Counted from the first letter of the stretch, positions 45,671 through 53,959 are shown. The stretch is DNA of 64,000 nucleotides from Maridesulfovibrio sp. (GCF_963677005.1 NZ_OY781616.1:2166766-2230765); one strand, 5' to 3'. Numbers and translations: made by a program. The notes: generated by a model not told the origin, from the letters alone.

Positions 45671-47083
45671 TCAATTGTTGCAGTTTTCCTCTGATCTCGT
45701 CAACAAAGCTATACATTCAACATGGGAGGTATGCGGAAACATATCCACAGCGGAAAAACAATCGAGATCATAGTTATCCGACATGGCAAGAACGTCACGA
45801 GCCAGTGTGGCCGGATTGCAGGAGATATAGAGCACCTTTGCCGGGCCGATCTGCAGAATCCTCTGCAAAGCATTTCCCGGAACTCCATTGCGCGGAGGGT
45901 CCACGACAACGATATCAGGGACCGGCATATTACTCGGGAAATCCTCTTTTCTGGCAAGGTTGCCGACCATATACTCCGCATTTTCAACCCCGTTTATCCC
46001 GGCGTTATCTCGCGCGGAAAGGACAGTCTCCTGTGAAGCCTCTATTCCGATAACCTTTTGCACATCCCGGGCCATAAACAGCCCTATCCCGCCGGAACCG
46101 CAAAAAAGGTCGTAAACAACATCTCCGGGCACGGGAGAAGCAAGCTCCAGGCTGCGCCTGAACAGAATTTCCGCACCGGCCGAATTAGTCTGGAAAAATG
46201 AATTCGGGCTGATCCGGTAATTAATGCCTACCCCATCGGCACGGAAAAGCTGCTCGGTAATAAAAGGTTTTCCGGAAAGACTCACCTGCTGTTCGCCGGT
46301 AGCCAGATCAGCGCGCCCCCTGCGGGTTGAATGGGCAAAACTCGCCAACTGCGGGACATGCTCGAAAAGCTCTTTCTCAAGCCCGGCGACATGTTCATGG
46401 GATTCAGCCGGAGCAGTAATCAGGTGCACCATGATTTCTCCGGTCGCGCGGGCCACGCGGACAACCAGCTTACGCCAGTATCCGCCCTTGCCGTGCATGT
46501 ACGCCCCGACTCCGGTCTTCGCGCAATACGCACGGACCAGTCCGGGAATCCCGGCGCATGATTCCGGCAGAAGAGGGCAACGGGGTACGTTCAGAACTTC
46601 GGTTTCCGAGCCTGTTTTCTTGAATCCCAGTTGCAGTGAAGGACCTTGCCCGGAAAAAGAAAAATCAAGCTTGTTTCTATATCCGAAAGTTTCCGGTGAA
46701 GCTATGGCCGGCTTGCCCATTCCCGGAGTCTCCGGTGAAACCCTGCCTATGCGCTGCAGAGTTTCGCTGACCTGACGGCCTTTCCAGTACAACTGAGCAT
46801 CGTAGGTCATATCCTGATGGCTGCAACCTCCGCAATCGCCGAAAAGAGGACAGGAAGGTTCACACTCCGACTCGGAATTTCTCAGCACATCCAGTCTGCG
46901 GGCTTCGGCGAACCTTTTTTTCAGCCCGGTAATTTCGCAGCGGACTTTCTGGCCGGGAACAGCCCTGTCCACGAAGACGGCCAGTCCGTCATGCCGGGCA
47001 ATCCCTTTACCGCCGAAAACCAGCGATTCAATCTCACACTCTATTACACTTCCCGGCTGAAGCGGGCCGCTGTATTTACTCAT
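45671..47083 (-). CDS. rlmD: TrmA/RumA-family 23S rRNA (uracil-5) methyltransferase
   Basis: SAM-dependent m5U methyltransferase with an iron-sulfur cluster. The 470-residue product starts at ATG 47083 (MSKYSGPLQPGSV) behind AAAGGAGAACTG; a longer upstream reading has no family likeness. An N-terminal TRAM domain (IECEIESLVFGGKGIAR) is followed by cluster cysteines CEPSCPLFGDCGGCSHQ, then the SAM fold DLFCGSGGIGLFMAR, DPPRNGVPG, and the catalytic-cysteine motif YISCNPATLARD. The conserved SFFQTN is also present. RlmD (U1939) is the likely assignment from the cluster motif; RlmC or a tRNA target cannot be excluded. It is divergent from a small unknown gene 38 bases away. Confidence 0.93.
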   Translation of the reverse strand: MSKYSGPLQPGSVIECEIESLVFGGKGIARHDGLAVFVDRAVPGQKVRCEITGLKKRFAEARRLDVLRNSESECEPSCPLFGDCGGCSHQDMTYDAQLYWKGRQVSETLQRIGRVSPETPGMGKPAIASPETFGYRNKLDFSFSGQGPSLQLGFKKTGSETEVLNVPRCPLLPESCAGIPGLVRAYCAKTGVGAYMHGKGGYWRKLVVRVARATGEIMVHLITAPAESHEHVAGLEKELFEHVPQLASFAHSTRRGRADLATGEQQVSLSGKPFITEQLFRADGVGINYRISPNSFFQTNSAGAEILFRRSLELASPVPGDVVYDLFCGSGGIGLFMARDVQKVIGIEASQETVLSARDNAGINGVENAEYMVGNLARKEDFPSNMPVPDIVVVDPPRNGVPGNALQRILQIGPAKVLYISCNPATLARDVLAMSDNYDLDCFSAVDMFPHTSHVECIALLTRSEENCNN

Positions 47084-47121
47084 AATTGACAGTTCTCCTT
47101 TTGACGCTATATCTTCCGCCG

Positions 47122-47430
47122 ATGATTGGCAAAGCAACAGCGCTGGAATCGGTATTGCGGAAACTTGGCAAGCTTCCCGTGGGGCACTGCATAGACCTGC
47201 GTACATATAAACGCAACCGTTCTCTTCTGATACTGAATACAGGCAACGGATGCTTCCGAATCCACCAGAACGGTTATGAAAATGCAATCCATGAAGCTGC
47301 TCCTGAATCCATTCGGAAAATTTTAAAGACATTATTCAAAAAGGAATTCCCGCGCAGCAATAAGATACGCATATATGAACTTGGACAATTCACGGACAGC
47401 ATGCTCGACAGAGAGATGAAAAAGCTGTGA
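47122..47430 (+). CDS. Small conserved-looking hypothetical protein
   Basis: A 102-residue product starting MIGKATALESVLRKLGKL. It is basic, without signal peptide or membrane segment. A central part, IDLRTYKRNRSLLILNTGNG, followed by FRIHQNGYE, looks like a small beta-sheet core, and the C terminus is helical (ESIRKILKTLFKKEFPRSN). I recognise no family. Codon pattern and composition look like real coding sequence, but no strong ribosome site is visible, and an earlier start at 47086 is possible. It is divergent from rlmD and 79 bases before rlpA on the same strand. Confidence 0.6.
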   Translation: MIGKATALESVLRKLGKLPVGHCIDLRTYKRNRSLLILNTGNGCFRIHQNGYENAIHEAAPESIRKILKTLFKKEFPRSNKIRIYELGQFTDSMLDREMKKL

Positions 47431-47509
47431 CCGTCTTGTCTTGCAAGAAAATTAAAAAGTGCATAATGGTATCATGCCTGATACTTACTATACACGGCAG
47501 GAGAAATAA

Positions 47510-48259
47510 ATGACCAGACTTGTTTTCCTTATGCAGTTGGCAGTTTTTCTGATCCTCGCGGTTGGTTCCGCCCAGGCACAGGAGACGGAAACCGTTCCAT
47601 CTGCCAATGCCTCGAACGCTTCGGCTGTTGCCCAGCCCGCTCCCCCGGTCATTCAGGCCGACTATAAGGAAGAGGGCATAGCCTCATGGTACGGAGAAAA
47701 ATTTCACGGAAAGGTCACCGCATCCGGTGAACCGTACGACATGGATAAACTCACTGCCGCCCACAACTACCTTCCGCTTGGCGTAAAGGTGACCGTTACC
47801 AACCTCGACAACAATAAAAGTGTTGATGTGGTCATAAATGACCGCGGCCCATTTGTTCCGGACAGAATAATAGACCTCTCCCGTGCTGCCGCAAGGGAGC
47901 TTGATATCGTTGATTCCGGCAAAGCCAGAGTCCGCATCGAACCCTATCGTCCGGCACCGGCAGCACTGCCTGCCGAAACTGCAGCACCTGCGGCACCCGT
48001 TATACACAAGCTCTACGGAGCGTTCTACATTCAGGCCGGAGCCTACAAGGTCAAAGACAACGCAGAAAGACTCATCAAAAGACTGAACAAAGCAGGATTC
48101 AGCAACACGCGCATAGTCCGGATAGTCACTGACAGTGCCCAGATTTTCAAAGTTCAGGTAGGCATGTACAAGACTCTTGCCGATGCCCGCAAGGCCCACG
48201 GACAGATGGGTCCCGGATTTCCCGGAACGTTCATACTGGCCGATGTTATACAGGATTAA
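47510..48259 (+). CDS. rlpA: RlpA-like septal-ring lytic transglycosylase with SPOR domain
   Basis: Envelope protein that cleaves peptidoglycan lacking stem peptides at the division septum. The 249-residue product begins with a signal peptide (MTRLVFLMQLAVFLILAVG, cut near SAQAQ); there is no lipobox cysteine, unlike many RlpA proteins. The double-psi beta-barrel domain carries EGIASWYGEKFHGKVTASGE, AAHNYLPLGVKVTVTN and the catalytic aspartate motif INDRGPFVPDRIIDLS. A Pro/Ala-rich linker leads to a C-terminal SPOR domain (FYIQAGAYKVKDNAERL to FKVQVGMYKTLADARKA) that binds denuded septal glycan. GCAGGAGAAATAA precedes the ATG. It converges on pbpC with only 19 bases between the stops. Confidence 0.94.
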   Translation: MTRLVFLMQLAVFLILAVGSAQAQETETVPSANASNASAVAQPAPPVIQADYKEEGIASWYGEKFHGKVTASGEPYDMDKLTAAHNYLPLGVKVTVTNLDNNKSVDVVINDRGPFVPDRIIDLSRAAARELDIVDSGKARVRIEPYRPAPAALPAETAAPAAPVIHKLYGAFYIQAGAYKVKDNAERLIKRLNKAGFSNTRIVRIVTDSAQIFKVQVGMYKTLADARKAHGQMGPGFPGTFILADVIQD

Positions 48260-48278
48260 GCGGGACAGCCTCCCCCCC

Positions 48279-50594
48279 TTAACGAACCTCGAAAACAAGC
48301 GAATCGGACCGCCCGGAATCATCGGTAACAGAAATGCGGTGGTTTCCCGGCCCTATTTCAGCAAAAAGACGTTCTTCCGCCTTTCCCTTGCAGATCAATC
48401 TTCCGTCCAGAAACCAATACAGGATTCCGCAGTCCGGACCGGCCTCCGCCTTCAGGGCAATTTTCTGAAAGCTCAAAGGCGTATCACCACGCAGTAGATA
48501 CGGAGTGTTGGCCGCAGGTGAAATGATATGCGGAGCCGTGCCGGCCGGGATAAGGTCGCAGTCCGGGGCCATGGGCGGCATCTGCGGGACTTCAAGATTG
48601 TTTTCCCTGCGCCAGTGGGCAAGGTTGGGTGGTATTGTTCGGATTATTTTCCGCTTGATGCCCGGCCTGTCCAGACATTCACCGGACAGGCGATACCCGG
48701 TCCGGCCGTCCACAAAAATCTGTCGGCACTGGTCGCATGGATGAAGCACGGTTTTGCCGGACAGTATCCTCATACGGACCCGTTCCCCGCAAAAAGGTCC
48801 GGGCAGTTGATGGCTGTGGGCACAGACCTCCACTTCCGATATTCCGGCCCCTTCCGGCGGAGCAGGAAGCTTTCCTCCCGGCGCGGCCAGCCGCAGCAGA
48901 TCAAAAAGCAGCGGACCCGCATGAACGGCACCGGATATCCCCTTGCGCGGCCTGCCGTCAGGGTTGCCCACCCAGACTCCGACAGCATAATCTCCCGAAA
49001 TTCCAACCGCCCAGGCATCGCGATGCCCGAAAGATGTTCCGGTCTTCCATCCGGCCTCAGGCCTGTCGCGGGTCAGCATCCAGGTATCGTTCATATCCGG
49101 CCTCGTGACCGATGAAAGCATATCCAGCACCAGCCAGGACGCTTCCGGTGACAGCAACTGCACGGGAGTCGGACCATTACCGGAAACCAGTTTCAGAGGT
49201 CTATATCTCCCTCTGTCCCCCAGGCAGGCATAAAGATCGGTAAGATCGGTAAGCCGCACTTCGCAACCGCCCAGAGCAAGCGGCAGTCCGTATTGCGCCG
49301 CAGTTCTGTCCAGAGAACTCAAGCCCCCTTTACGCAACAGGACCAGAAAATCTTCCACGCCCGCCAGAGCCAGAGTATTCACGGCTGGAACGTTCAATGA
49401 TTTCGCCAGAGCCTGCCGGACTGTGACCTGTCCGCTCCAGGTGCGATCATAATTTTCCGGCGAATATCCGGAATAATCCACCGGAACATCATACAGAAAA
49501 GTATCCGGGACCATTTTACCCCGATCAAAGGCCAGCGCATACAGAAAAGGCTTCAGCGTGGAGCCCGGCGAACGCAGTGTTTCGGTCAGATTGATGGCTC
49601 CACCGTATCCGGTTTCAAAAAAATCAGCCGAACCGACCAGAGCTCGAATCTCGCGGGTGGGAATGTGGATGATGACGCAGGCGGCATTGTCTATATCCTG
49701 CGTACGCAAACGGGCAACGTGCGCCCGGAGCTTTTCCGCAGCGGCCTGCTGCAAAGCGGAATCGAGAGTTGTGTCTATTTCAGGCACCCGTCCTTCCCGC
49801 CTTACGGCCATACGGCAGAAATGGGGCGCTTTCAGGGGAACCGGGGTAATCCTGTCCGGCAGCGGGAGTCTGATGTTTCTTTCCACCTCTTCTGCCGGAA
49901 ACTCTCCCTTTTGCGCCAACTGGCGCATGACCTTGTTGCGACCGGCCAGCGCCTGTGCAGGATTACGCAGAGGATCATAATAGACAGGACCGCGGGGAAG
50001 AGTTGTCAGCAGAGCCGATTCGCCCAATGACAGAGTCTTGGCGTCGTGTCCGAAGTAAAAATGAGAAGCCGCGGCAACGCCTTCGATATTACCCCCGAAC
50101 GGCAGCATGTTCAGATATATTTCCAGCAGTTCGTCATTGCTGTGGTGCAGTTTAAGCTGTACGGCCCGGAATGCCTCGATGATTTTTGCGAAAAAGGTTC
50201 TCTGCCGGGGGGCTGCCATTCTGGCAATCTGCATCGGGATGGTCGAACCGCCGGACACCACCCGACCAGCAGCAATATTGGAGACGGCTGCACGCAAAAC
50301 GGAAAAAGGATTTACCCCCGGATGATATTCGAACCAGCTGTCCTCGGAAGCTATGAGGGCCTTCTTAAAAACCGGCGAGACGTCCGCAAGCGATGTCCTC
50401 ATACGCCGGGCGCCGTCCGGCGGCAGAAAAATACGCAGAACCTCGCCGTTTCTGTCCTTCACCACCGTGGCTACAGGCTTGTGAAGACTCTGCTCCGGAA
50501 ACGGGCAGGCGAAATCCAGCACAAAAAAAACGGCGACAAGGAAGAAAACAATCCCCGCCGCCACTGCCATTTTCTTTGCGCCGCCCTTAAGCAC
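48279..50594 (-). CDS. pbpC: Penicillin-binding protein 1C
   Basis: Bifunctional peptidoglycan synthase. The chosen start is GTG 50594 (then LKGGAKKMAVAA), because GGGAGG lies 7 bases upstream; the ATG at 50612 has no ribosome site. The 771-residue chain has a membrane anchor (AVAAGIVFFLVAVFFVLDF), a GT51 glycosyltransferase domain (IASEDSWFEYHPGVNPFSVLRA, GGSTIPMQIARM), a transpeptidase domain with SPGSTLKPF (SxxK), KSLNVPAV (SxN) and GWKTGTSFGHRDAWA (KTG), and the C-terminal beta domain typical of PBP1C (ALKAEAGPDCGILYWFLDGR). The family usually partners alpha-2-macroglobulin, present here at 34.0 kb. In its KTG-loop region nothing is missing. Confidence 0.95.
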   Translation of the reverse strand: MLKGGAKKMAVAAGIVFFLVAVFFVLDFACPFPEQSLHKPVATVVKDRNGEVLRIFLPPDGARRMRTSLADVSPVFKKALIASEDSWFEYHPGVNPFSVLRAAVSNIAAGRVVSGGSTIPMQIARMAAPRQRTFFAKIIEAFRAVQLKLHHSNDELLEIYLNMLPFGGNIEGVAAASHFYFGHDAKTLSLGESALLTTLPRGPVYYDPLRNPAQALAGRNKVMRQLAQKGEFPAEEVERNIRLPLPDRITPVPLKAPHFCRMAVRREGRVPEIDTTLDSALQQAAAEKLRAHVARLRTQDIDNAACVIIHIPTREIRALVGSADFFETGYGGAINLTETLRSPGSTLKPFLYALAFDRGKMVPDTFLYDVPVDYSGYSPENYDRTWSGQVTVRQALAKSLNVPAVNTLALAGVEDFLVLLRKGGLSSLDRTAAQYGLPLALGGCEVRLTDLTDLYACLGDRGRYRPLKLVSGNGPTPVQLLSPEASWLVLDMLSSVTRPDMNDTWMLTRDRPEAGWKTGTSFGHRDAWAVGISGDYAVGVWVGNPDGRPRKGISGAVHAGPLLFDLLRLAAPGGKLPAPPEGAGISEVEVCAHSHQLPGPFCGERVRMRILSGKTVLHPCDQCRQIFVDGRTGYRLSGECLDRPGIKRKIIRTIPPNLAHWRRENNLEVPQMPPMAPDCDLIPAGTAPHIISPAANTPYLLRGDTPLSFQKIALKAEAGPDCGILYWFLDGRLICKGKAEERLFAEIGPGNHRISVTDDSGRSDSLVFEVR

Positions 50595-50629
50595 GCAATT
50601 CCTCCCGCTCATGATTCAGTCACAGTAAA

Positions 50630-51124
50630 TCACTGCAAAGGTTTATCGTCTTTATCTTCCGGTTCAATGTCGATCACGCCGTCAATTTCCTTGTGTGACT
50701 GATCCCGGTTGGTCCAGGCGGTGAACTCGGTATTATGATAAGCGACATGGACGTTCGGCTTTTTCATCATTTCCTCAAGCTGCACCCTGAGCCAGCGCTT
50801 AAAATATCCACGGGTGAACGGGAAAAGCAGCAGTAGACCGAAAACATCGGTAATGAAACCGGGAGTAAGCAGCACAAGCCCGGCCACAAAAATTATCACG
50901 GCGTCCAGAATATCTTCGGCGGGCATTACGCCTCTGTTGAGATTCTCCTGCACTTTCTGCATGGTCGCCGCACCTTGCGAACGGGCCAGCCAGGCTCCGA
51001 CAAAAGCGGTCAGCAGACACAGTGCTATGGCGTTGAGAGTGCCGATTCTGGACCCTATCTGCACCAGCAGGTAAAGGTCGAAAAGGGGTACCACTACAAG
51101 GGCGATAAAAATTTTTGCAAACAT
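50630..51124 (-). CDS. fxsA: FxsA-family membrane protein
   Basis: A 164-residue inner-membrane protein with three or four hydrophobic segments: FAKIFIALVVVPLFDLYLLVQIG, TLNAIALCLLTAFVGAWLAR and AVIIFVAGLVLLTPGFITDVFGLLLL. The GxxxAxxL and LTPGFITDxxG segments identify FxsA, known in E. coli as a suppressor of F-plasmid exclusion of phage T7. Its normal cell role is unclear. The C-terminal tail is hydrophilic and acidic. It lies upstream of pbpC on the same strand with a 35-base gap and is the last gene before the AT-rich island. Confidence 0.93.
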   Translation of the reverse strand: MFAKIFIALVVVPLFDLYLLVQIGSRIGTLNAIALCLLTAFVGAWLARSQGAATMQKVQENLNRGVMPAEDILDAVIIFVAGLVLLTPGFITDVFGLLLLFPFTRGYFKRWLRVQLEEMMKKPNVHVAYHNTEFTAWTNRDQSHKEIDGVIDIEPEDKDDKPLQ

Positions 51125-51750
51125 TAAAAAATAAACTCCGTGCGTTGTTTCATTGCTGGACGTTCTGGAAGATAGTCCAGTATCTTTTTATATTAATATG
51201 AATTTATTTGATAAATTTGGTCGTTGGGACATTACTTCGATATTTTCAAATATTTTTGAGGGAAACGGTTCCACGATTATTATCGGAGTACTCTAGGGGG
51301 AAAATGGAAAATTTGCGATGATTATTTGAGATATAGGAGTAAAGGTGAGCGAGACACTGGTCGCGTTGCGTATGGGGCATGTATCGGATTCCTAATTCTG
51401 GTGCCGCAGGTTCGATTCCTGCTGGGGTCAACATCTAGTACAAAACCAGTATAATATTAACGTGTTAACTCATTATTTAGGTTAACCCGTTTCTGCGTTT
51501 ATTTGCGGTTTTTTTGGGGTGCTGCCAACCTTTGGTGCCAACCGGGGTTGGATAAGTAACATTGTGGTTGTTATTATAATTCAGTTGTTCGAGTAGAATT
51601 CTTCCTCCAGTTTTTGGTGTATAGGACCTTGTTTATTATTCCTTTTTAGTATGTTGATTGAAATTGTTATTTTGGGTATCTCATTTAAAAGGTTGATAAC
51701 CGATGAATTCATAGAAGTATAACATTAAAATTTTATATAGTTGTGTTCTT
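51125..51750. other. AT-rich non-coding left part of an acquired island
   Basis: Base composition drops sharply here compared with the neighbouring genes. The stretch holds the tRNA-like fragment at 51388-51433 and, near 51530-51552, a cluster of direct and inverted repeats built from GCCAACC and GGTTGG (for example CCAACC-GG-GGTTGG). Such repeats near a tRNA-like end resemble recombinase arm sites, but no integrase gene is present. I see no protein gene in these 620 bases. Confidence 0.5.
51388..51433 (+). pseudogene. 3' fragment of a tRNA-Arg(CCT)-like gene (attachment-site scar)
   Basis: The sequence has a degenerate anticodon arm around TTCCTAA (anticodon CCT), then a perfect T-arm GCAGG-TTCGATT-CCTGC (51406-51422) and an acceptor strand TGGGGTC with A and ACA. 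The matching 5' acceptor strand (GACCCCA) and the D-arm are not found upstream. This is the shape left when an element integrates in the 3' half of a tRNA gene and the intact gene lies elsewhere or at the other end. Confidence 0.55.
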
Positions 51751-52944
51751 ATGACTCTTGAAGAATTAGTTCCTAAAATTATGCAATTTACTAATGCAGA
51801 TGGCAATCAACGAGCTGCAATTATTAACAGTCTTGCCAAGAATAGAGTCAATCTAAGTGAGTCTCAGTTAATTTCTCTGTCATCTCGAAAAGAAGGTTTT
51901 ATTCGGCGTACTTTGGGACTGACAGTGAAGCCTCCCGTATCTTTACGAGTCATACATGCTAATAACATAGCGGAAATTGTTGTTGAAGCTGATGCTATGC
52001 ATTTAGTTGATAATTTTGTAGATAAACTATTGAAGAATAAATATTCAGAAAGTGATTATGACAAAATCAGGAGTGTTATTGAGAGCAGGATTGAGACAAA
52101 CATCCCTGTGCATGTTTTTAATATATTCATTAACCGGAAAATTGCTGAAAAGAAAATAGAAGTTATAAACACAATTTCCAAAGACAAATATGGACGTGTT
52201 AATTTGGAGTCACTTGTTAGAACCGTTTTCGGCCAAGGCGGTATGTGTAACCGTGCTTCAATTTTAGATTTATTAAAAAATAATGCTTTGGTTGCATCCG
52301 AACAAGAAGCATATTCGCTAATTTTTAAAGAAAAAAAGAGGGTAAATAATAAACTATTTGAACTAGAGTTAGAAGATGTCGAAGGTGCTGAAGCGGATAG
52401 TTTAGAAGACTATCGCAATATGCTAGAAAAAATAAGCAAAATTCTAGACAAGAATATTTCACAAGATAAAAACAAATTTACTTCTGCTAGCTTGTCAACA
52501 GAATCTGCAGAATCTAAGACAAATATGTTTATTTTTAGTACTGACGATTCGTCTGTGTCTCACATCAATTATTCTGATACTCCTCATCAAACGAAGCATT
52601 CATCGGCTAGTAATTGTCAAGTAGGCAAGTCATCAAGCTGGGAAACTTTGTATAATGGTGAGCTATCATTGCCTGTTACTTATTGGGTTTTTGGAATTGT
52701 CCCAAGTTTAATTATTAATGCACTTTCTAAAACGATTATTCTGAATGTCTCTTATGGTGCCTATCTGTTTTTTATGCTAGCATCGGCAACTTATACGTAT
52801 TTTATTGGTGTAGGAACTTGGAGAAGTGCTACGAAGTATAATGGGCCTAGATTTTGGGCTATTTTAGCCAAGATATCAGTCTGTTGCTGGTTTATTTCTT
52901 GTGCATTAACACTGTTTATTGTTCTTCAAAGTTTATCGAATTAA
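51751..52944 (+). CDS. Orphan AT-rich gene: soluble N-terminal region with C-terminal membrane module
   Basis: A 397-residue protein of unknown function and foreign composition. The first ~290 residues are hydrophilic; they are mostly helical, Lys/Asn/Glu/Ser-rich, and contain short repeats of an N-x-L-S motif type, with a low-complexity Ser-rich linker near 245-295. From about residue 300 (NGELSLPVTYWVFGIVPSL) comes a three-helix membrane module ending GVGTWRSATKYNGPRFWAILAK and a last helix. This C-terminal module looks like one found in scattered bacterial hypothetical proteins, fused to differing N-terminal parts, but I cannot name it. No ribosome site is visible before ATG 51751. It converges on the TauE/SafE gene with a 5-base gap. 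Codon use is strongly A/T-ending, unlike every neighbour. Confidence 0.8.
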   Translation: MTLEELVPKIMQFTNADGNQRAAIINSLAKNRVNLSESQLISLSSRKEGFIRRTLGLTVKPPVSLRVIHANNIAEIVVEADAMHLVDNFVDKLLKNKYSESDYDKIRSVIESRIETNIPVHVFNIFINRKIAEKKIEVINTISKDKYGRVNLESLVRTVFGQGGMCNRASILDLLKNNALVASEQEAYSLIFKEKKRVNNKLFELELEDVEGAEADSLEDYRNMLEKISKILDKNISQDKNKFTSASLSTESAESKTNMFIFSTDDSSVSHINYSDTPHQTKHSSASNCQVGKSSSWETLYNGELSLPVTYWVFGIVPSLIINALSKTIILNVSYGAYLFFMLASATYTYFIGVGTWRSATKYNGPRFWAILAKISVCCWFISCALTLFIVLQSLSN

Positions 52945-52949
52945 AAGAC

Positions 52950-53672
52950 TCAAACGTTCTGGAATATAAGCATCAACCCCATGAAGACAAGCAGGGTCAT
53001 GACCATTCTCTTGTAAAAATCTTCCGGAATGCGACCGGAAATCCTGTTGCCCAGATAAGTCCCTGCAACAATGGGCAGCGCCGAAACCAGAAACAGCTTG
53101 AACACATACATGGTCGTCATTCCGCTCACCAGATGTCCGAATGCGGCCATGGCTCCGGCAAACAGAAAGAACCCGACCAGGGTGGCCCTGAAGGTATCCC
53201 GGTCATATCCGCGCATGGTGAGGAAAATTATGGTCGGCGGTCCACCGGCGCTTATGGCCGAATTTATGGCCCCGGTCAGGAACCCGGCCGGATATCCCCA
53301 TCTGTCTCCCAGACGCAGCCTTGCTGATTTTCCCCGCAGTGAATACAGGGCAAAGCCGGTAACCAGTAACCCTAGCATCAAACGCAAGGTATAGCCGTCT
53401 ACTTCCTTCAGGATAAGGGTCCCGAAAATGACTCCGGGCACACATCCCGCCACCAGCGGCATTATCCGCCGGAATTCAAGGCTGTCGCGCAGCTTGTAAG
53501 CCATATTCATATTGATAAAAACTCCGCACATGGTGCAGGCAGGGACAGCTACCTTGATGTCGACCACGTAGGCCAGAAGGGGCATGGCGATAAGGGCGGC
53601 GCCGAACCCGGTTATTCCCTGCAGGAATCCGGCGGCAAAAAAAATGACAGGAACAGCGGCAAAGGGAGACAT
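52950..53672 (-). CDS. TauE/SafE-family sulfite (sulfoacetate) exporter-like permease
   Basis: A 240-residue membrane protein with about seven or eight hydrophobic segments, characteristic of the TauE/SafE (DUF81) family that exports small sulfur-containing or organic anions. Seen: VIFFAAGFLQGITGFGAALIAMP near the N terminus, KVAVPACTMCGVFIN, GTLILKEVDGYTLRLMLG, and the internal repeat half GFLTGAINSAISAGGPPTIIF. ATG 53672 has AAGGA 7 bases upstream; an upstream extension of 45 codons is rejected because it overlaps the small TusA-like gene region. It begins 52 bases after that gene on the same strand, and TusA-like sulfur carriers are common neighbours of such permeases. The substrate is inferred. 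Confidence 0.9.
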   Translation of the reverse strand: MSPFAAVPVIFFAAGFLQGITGFGAALIAMPLLAYVVDIKVAVPACTMCGVFINMNMAYKLRDSLEFRRIMPLVAGCVPGVIFGTLILKEVDGYTLRLMLGLLVTGFALYSLRGKSARLRLGDRWGYPAGFLTGAINSAISAGGPPTIIFLTMRGYDRDTFRATLVGFFLFAGAMAAFGHLVSGMTTMYVFKLFLVSALPIVAGTYLGNRISGRIPEDFYKRMVMTLLVFMGLMLIFQNV

Positions 53673-53724
53673 GGCAAATCCTTTTTCAGGATTGAACTTC
53701 CGCGCCGAAAGGCGGGAACGAAGA

Positions 53725-53949
53725 CTATTTTTTGCGCAGGGTGAGGAGGACCCTCTCGCCGGGAACAGCTTCTTCGGAAATGATTTCCGAATTCCTGACC
53801 CGCGCAATGGTCCTGATTTTGGACAGCTGGTCCGGTGTGGCCTCCACCTGGACGGTCATACCGGACTGCAGGGACTGAAGACGTGAACTCGTCTTCAAAA
53901 AGCCCGATCAGCAGTCTTCCCAGCAGAGGATTTTTTCATTGCTGTTCAT
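53725..53949 (-). CDS. Candidate selenoprotein: small TusA-like protein with in-frame UGA
   Basis: From ATG 53949 the frame runs 13 codons (MNSNEKILCWEDC), meets UGA at 53910-53908, and continues open for 60 codons to TAG at 53725. The downstream part (SGFLKTSSRLQSLQSGMTV, VEATPDQLSKIRTIAR, EIISEEAVPGERVLLTLRKK) has the beta-alpha-beta-alpha-beta-beta flavour and closing Lys of TusA/SirA sulfur carriers, and the distance from Cys13/UGA14 to the Gly of LQSGM equals that from the TusA CPxP cysteine to its conserved Gly (as I recall it). Eighteen bases after the UGA begins a hairpin loop, as in bacterial SECIS elements (listed separately). With UGA read as selenocysteine the product has 74 residues and a CU pair. 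It lies between rpsA and TauE/SafE, all minus strand. No ribosome site is obvious; a plain-stop pseudogene remains possible. Confidence 0.5.
53876..53897 (-). promoter_or_regulatory. SECIS-like hairpin after the in-frame UGA
   Basis: On the minus-strand RNA, UGAAGACG pairs with CGUCUUCA (8 base pairs, plus a possible U·G) around the loop AGUUCA. The loop starts 18 bases after the UGA, the same distance as to the GGUC loop in E. coli fdhF, and it has a G within its first two bases, as bacterial SECIS rules ask. No bulged U is seen in the upper stem. There is no U-tract afterwards, so it is not a terminator. Confidence 0.5.
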
Positions 53950-53959
53950 GGCAGAACCG

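Noticed and set aside
51388..51433. Complete functional tRNA in the AT-rich island
   Set aside because: The 5' acceptor strand and D-arm are missing and the anticodon stem has mismatches, so only a 3' fragment can be claimed.
51125..52948. Prophage or integrative element with integrase
   Set aside because: Only one protein gene is present and it is not a recombinase; at most a remnant or very small island.
53876..53897. The hairpin after the UGA as a transcription terminator
   Set aside because: No U-tract follows it and the frame stays open on both sides; the true rpsA terminator with a U-tract lies upstream at 53960-53990.
53908..53949. Reading the UGA after CWEDC as an ordinary stop, giving a 13-residue leader peptide
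   Set aside because: Possible, but it leaves the 60 open TusA-like codons and the correctly spaced SECIS-like hairpin unexplained; kept as the main alternative rather than the call.
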